Below, piece by piece: positions 61,368 through 64,000 of a stretch of 64,000 nt of DNA. Position numbers and translations under genes: made by a program. The first letter of the stretch is position 1, and each line of letters starts with the position of its first letter. The notes under the pieces were generated by a model. It was not told the DNA's origin. It did not search any database and saw nothing but the letters and a program-made list of their open reading frames with translations. The DNA comes from Phycisphaerales bacterium (GTDB lineage: Bacteria > Planctomycetota > Phycisphaerae > Phycisphaerales > UBA1924). The stretch lies in NCBI GenBank assembly GCA_029213305.1, contig JARGPA010000012.1:47038-111037 (forward strand). Direction: 5' to 3'.

Positions 61368-61759
61368 TTGTCCCCACAAGCATCAACAATCCTAAAAATT
61401 AGAAAGCGCATTCGTTACTTCAAATCATCACAACTGCATAGCAGCATAGCAAATATGAATGCACTCGATATCGTTTACGAAAGAATGACTGTTATAAATA
61501 ACGAACACACTGTTAATTGTTCAGTAATTTTCCCCACATGCACACCAACACCTGTACAAAATGTCTGATCTGATGGTATTATCTTCTATCGGACCTACGC
61601 ACAGAGGTTTCTTAATGAGGGGTCATTAACAATCATGTGAAGATACGCGCGGCGAACATCTCTTGTTCGCTGAAACGGTTCTGTGCGCTTCAATCATGAT
61701 TGATTACCGATATTGCCATCGGGAAATGTACACGTCAAAGTGTCGAGGAGAAATTCATC
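61368..61759. other. Divergent gap before the protease gene, 392 bases
   Basis: Contains promoters for both genes. A hairpin GCGAAC-ATCTCTT-GTTCGC lies at about 61651-61670 in the leader of the protease gene, without T-run. No gene seen. Confidence 0.45.
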
Positions 61760-63895
61760 ATGCGAACACGCCAAACTCTCGCTTGCTTGGCTGCGATAGG
61801 TGCTTTAGGAGCACTCATCGGGACAAGCGCCGCAGCAGAACTGCAATCTGCTGCAATCAATTCATTGCAACCAATTCCTACAGATGGAACTACGGTTTCA
61901 CCTGTATCAGGACAGAACGCTCCTGAAGAGTTCAAACGAAACTCGAATGATCGCAAGTTCACACTTCCACATCCGCCATTGGATCAAATCCCGTTGATGC
62001 CAATGCCAGAACCTCCTGCTCCAGGGGTCACTTTGGGAACCGGGGATGTCTCAATGACATTCCATGACGCCGAAACTGGTGAAACAAGAAAACTTCCAAT
62101 CAGCGCACAAAGCACAAACGCGATCGGTGGACAAAGCCCTGACGGCGATTACCCGGGCTTTGGTAACATCATCGACAACTCTGATGAAGTAAGTCGCGCT
62201 TTCGGCGTGATGAGCCTTGCAGGCGGACTTGATACATGGCCGCGCTCAGGTAATGTAAAACTCATCATGCGATTCACTGACACCGGTGGAACGCAGCGCT
62301 GGTTTGCATGCTCAGGTTCAATGCAAGATCCAGGTGTTGTCCTCGCGGCGGCACACTGTATATACGCTCGTACTCCAAACGGCCTTGTGATTAATGACTG
62401 GGCAGATATCATCTATGTCTATCCAGCATGGGACGGCGACAACAACAACGGCCCATTCGGCGCTCCGGACTCCGATGAAATTATCCAAAACTTTGGTTTC
62501 GCTTCAGGTACTGCATACATCGCGGGATCTGATTACGTCAATAACGGAAACTTCGATCGCGACTGTGGAGTCATCAGACTCACTCGTGGTTCGAGCCGAA
62601 ACATCGGTATGCTCACCGGCTGGTACGCTTGGGCATGGGGTGCAAGCTGCGCAACTATTCAATCACGAACATACAACAACTTCTCTTACCCATCGGAAAA
62701 CTGCCCTACCGCAGGGCTCCACAATGGACGCGACATGTACTACTGGGCAGGATCTATCGACGATTGCCCTAACAACCAGATGCAACTCAATACTGGCGGC
62801 AACTGTCTCGATACCGTTTGGGGAGGCATGTCCGGTTCAGGCATGTACTACATCGATGGAGACAATCGATATGTACACTCTGTTGCTTCAACTTCAAACC
62901 GAAATGATCGTGGATACTACTGTAAGCTCTGGGAACAGTTTGTTATTGATATGCAAGCATTCGAAACTACAACCCGTGGCACCGCTCTTGACATTGAACC
63001 ACTCCGGTTCAGAACAAGCGGATCAAACACAGTGTTCCAAGGACAAGCATTCGATGGAAACGCGAATGTTTCTATGGTAAACGCAACCAATAACAACCCA
63101 GCGACAGATACTTACCAAATCAAAGTTTATCTATCGACAAACAATAACATTTCAACCGCAGACACGCTGTTAGCAACTTGGAACTACAACGTTGACTTTG
63201 CTGCGATGCAAACATTCAACTTCAGTGTTCCAGCTCCAATTATCCCACTTAATACTCCTCCCGGGGACTACTTCATGGGGATTATTCTCGACACTGGCGC
63301 TGACAGTAACTCATTAAACAACGACACAGACACTTGGGACGCTCAAGCAGTTACCGTGCTCGAAGCAAACGCAGATCTCAATGCTGTTCTGAGTGACGCA
63401 ACCAGTGGTACCTACTACCAGGGTGAAACAATCAATGTTCTTCATCGTACCGAGAATGTTGGTACACGAGTTACAGGCGATGTTCATCTTGAGTTCCGTG
63501 CGTCAACAAACACCATCATCTCAACTTTCGATACTTTGATGGAAGAACGAAACTACGGCCCCGTCGCAATCGGTGGTCAGATCTTCGTGAACTCACTCGT
63601 GGATATCCCGTCTGATCTACCTCCTGGAAACTACTACATCGGCACCATCGTTGATGAAAACTCCGGAACTGAAATCTCGACTGGAAACAACTCAATTGCA
63701 GACACCGCCACAATCACTGTCATCGAATGTCTCCCAGACATGAACGGCGATGCAACCTTAAACTTCTTTGATGTTTCTGCGTTCCTCTCATTGTTCAATG
63801 CGATGGATCCTCAAGCAGACTTCAATAATGATGGTTCATTCAACTTCTTTGATGTTTCTGCGTTCCTCTCAGCGTACAGCGCTGGTTGTCCGTAA
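61760..63895 (+). CDS. Trypsin-like serine protease with CARDB-like repeats and dockerin-like tail
   Basis: 711 residues from ATG 61760, with GAGGAG upstream. Signal LACLAAIGALGALIGTSAAA, a propeptide-like stretch of 130 residues, then a chymotrypsin-fold domain: His199 in VVLAAAHCIYA, Asp268 in NFDRDCGVIRL, Ser358 in WGGMSGSGMYY; the Ser motif GMSG stands for the usual GDSG. Two CARDB-like Ig repeats follow (NVSMVNATNNNPATDTYQIK, VYLSTNNNISTADTLLATW; DLNAVLSDATSGTYYQGETI, VLHRTENVGTRVTGDVHLEF). Tail CLPDMNGDATLNFFDVSAFL / FNNDGSFNFFDVSAFL, ending SAGCP. Probable extracellular protease. Confidence 0.88.
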   Translation: MRTRQTLACLAAIGALGALIGTSAAAELQSAAINSLQPIPTDGTTVSPVSGQNAPEEFKRNSNDRKFTLPHPPLDQIPLMPMPEPPAPGVTLGTGDVSMTFHDAETGETRKLPISAQSTNAIGGQSPDGDYPGFGNIIDNSDEVSRAFGVMSLAGGLDTWPRSGNVKLIMRFTDTGGTQRWFACSGSMQDPGVVLAAAHCIYARTPNGLVINDWADIIYVYPAWDGDNNNGPFGAPDSDEIIQNFGFASGTAYIAGSDYVNNGNFDRDCGVIRLTRGSSRNIGMLTGWYAWAWGASCATIQSRTYNNFSYPSENCPTAGLHNGRDMYYWAGSIDDCPNNQMQLNTGGNCLDTVWGGMSGSGMYYIDGDNRYVHSVASTSNRNDRGYYCKLWEQFVIDMQAFETTTRGTALDIEPLRFRTSGSNTVFQGQAFDGNANVSMVNATNNNPATDTYQIKVYLSTNNNISTADTLLATWNYNVDFAAMQTFNFSVPAPIIPLNTPPGDYFMGIILDTGADSNSLNNDTDTWDAQAVTVLEANADLNAVLSDATSGTYYQGETINVLHRTENVGTRVTGDVHLEFRASTNTIISTFDTLMEERNYGPVAIGGQIFVNSLVDIPSDLPPGNYYIGTIVDENSGTEISTGNNSIADTATITVIECLPDMNGDATLNFFDVSAFLSLFNAMDPQADFNNDGSFNFFDVSAFLSAYSAGCP

Positions 63896-63924
63896 CAAAC
63901 ACAACATCTCATTCCAAATCACAC

Positions 63925-63953
63925 AACCGGGCTCAATGAGCCCGGTTTTTTTC
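63925..63953 (+). terminator. Intrinsic terminator after the protease gene
   Basis: AACCGGGCTC-AAT-GAGCCCGGTT followed by TTTTT, 30 bases after the stop. Nothing is recognised in the last 47 bases. Confidence 0.88.
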
Positions 63954-64000
63954 TGTCTGCTCTAAATAGTGCTTTACCGATGCTTACCAAAAAATCCCCC

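Noticed and set aside
46270..63895. Cellulosome-type gene cluster
   Set aside because: No cohesin, CBM or plant-polysaccharide hydrolase is seen, and the tails differ from clostridial dockerins by the NFFDVS core and the Cys bracket.

Overview
The window reads like a chromosome segment of a planctomycete of the class Phycisphaerae, probably marine. This rests on architecture, not on any search. It has ten secreted proteins ending in a paired EF-hand tail of the form C-x-x-D-x-N-x-D-G...NFFDVS...GCP, a sigma-like protein with several HTH motifs, multihaem cytochromes with long signal peptides, a PLPP-type C-terminal sorting signal, Gram-negative Lpt transport genes and the futalosine menaquinone gene mqnA. 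Base composition is moderate. No insertion sequence, CRISPR array, complete tRNA or rRNA was seen.

Layout. 1-2953: a truncated GAF histidine kinase, dinB and a RidA-like gene. 3033-5445 (minus): a stress unit of MarR regulator, WrbA-like flavodoxin, pirin and a SnoaL-like protein, with a shared TTGTT-NN-(A/C)ACAA element in both promoter gaps. 5457-7775: a CHASE hybrid kinase. 8059-10914: a secreted amidohydrolase, a small XRE regulator next to a frameshifted membrane protein, and a PEP-CTERM-like protein. 11113-15304: sucD, a kinase/deoxyribosyltransferase-like protein, DUF4870, lptB and a PEGA lipoprotein. 15317-17431: a NeuD/PglD-like acyltransferase behind a strongly structured leader or small RNA, then mqnA. 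17421-20138: a TetR divergon (methyltransferase, DUF1772 protein, NAD(P)-binding protein) around two palindromes. 20206-21849: the sigma-like protein.

21859-28400 (minus) is an envelope operon: lptF, an ArnT-like glycosyltransferase, a PAP2 phosphatase, lptG and a GH57 enzyme. 28567-33229 holds housekeeping genes (cysS, corC, ybeY), a DUF378 protein and a PAS-LuxR regulator. 33675-39347 concerns sugar and sulfate modification (epimerase, two sulfotransferases, a SPINDLY-type O-GlcNAc transferase), the last linked to dxr and to an unusually decorated RNase E (39371-42283). ptsI and rho are divergent around 44500.

46270-63895 is the most distinctive part: ten genes in a row, all on the plus strand and interrupted only by one minus-strand HTH regulator, encode exported proteins that share the C-terminal dockerin-like pair. 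Their front parts are unrelated: a diheme peroxidase, a PQQ-type sugar dehydrogenase, a five-haem cytochrome, a trypsin-like protease, a giant repeat protein, a lamin-tail-like protein and several of unknown fold. Many genes have their own intrinsic terminator. The array looks like a set of cargo modules with one sorting or docking tag, and tail subtypes suggest tail exchange or duplication within the array. The receptor for the tag is not in the window.
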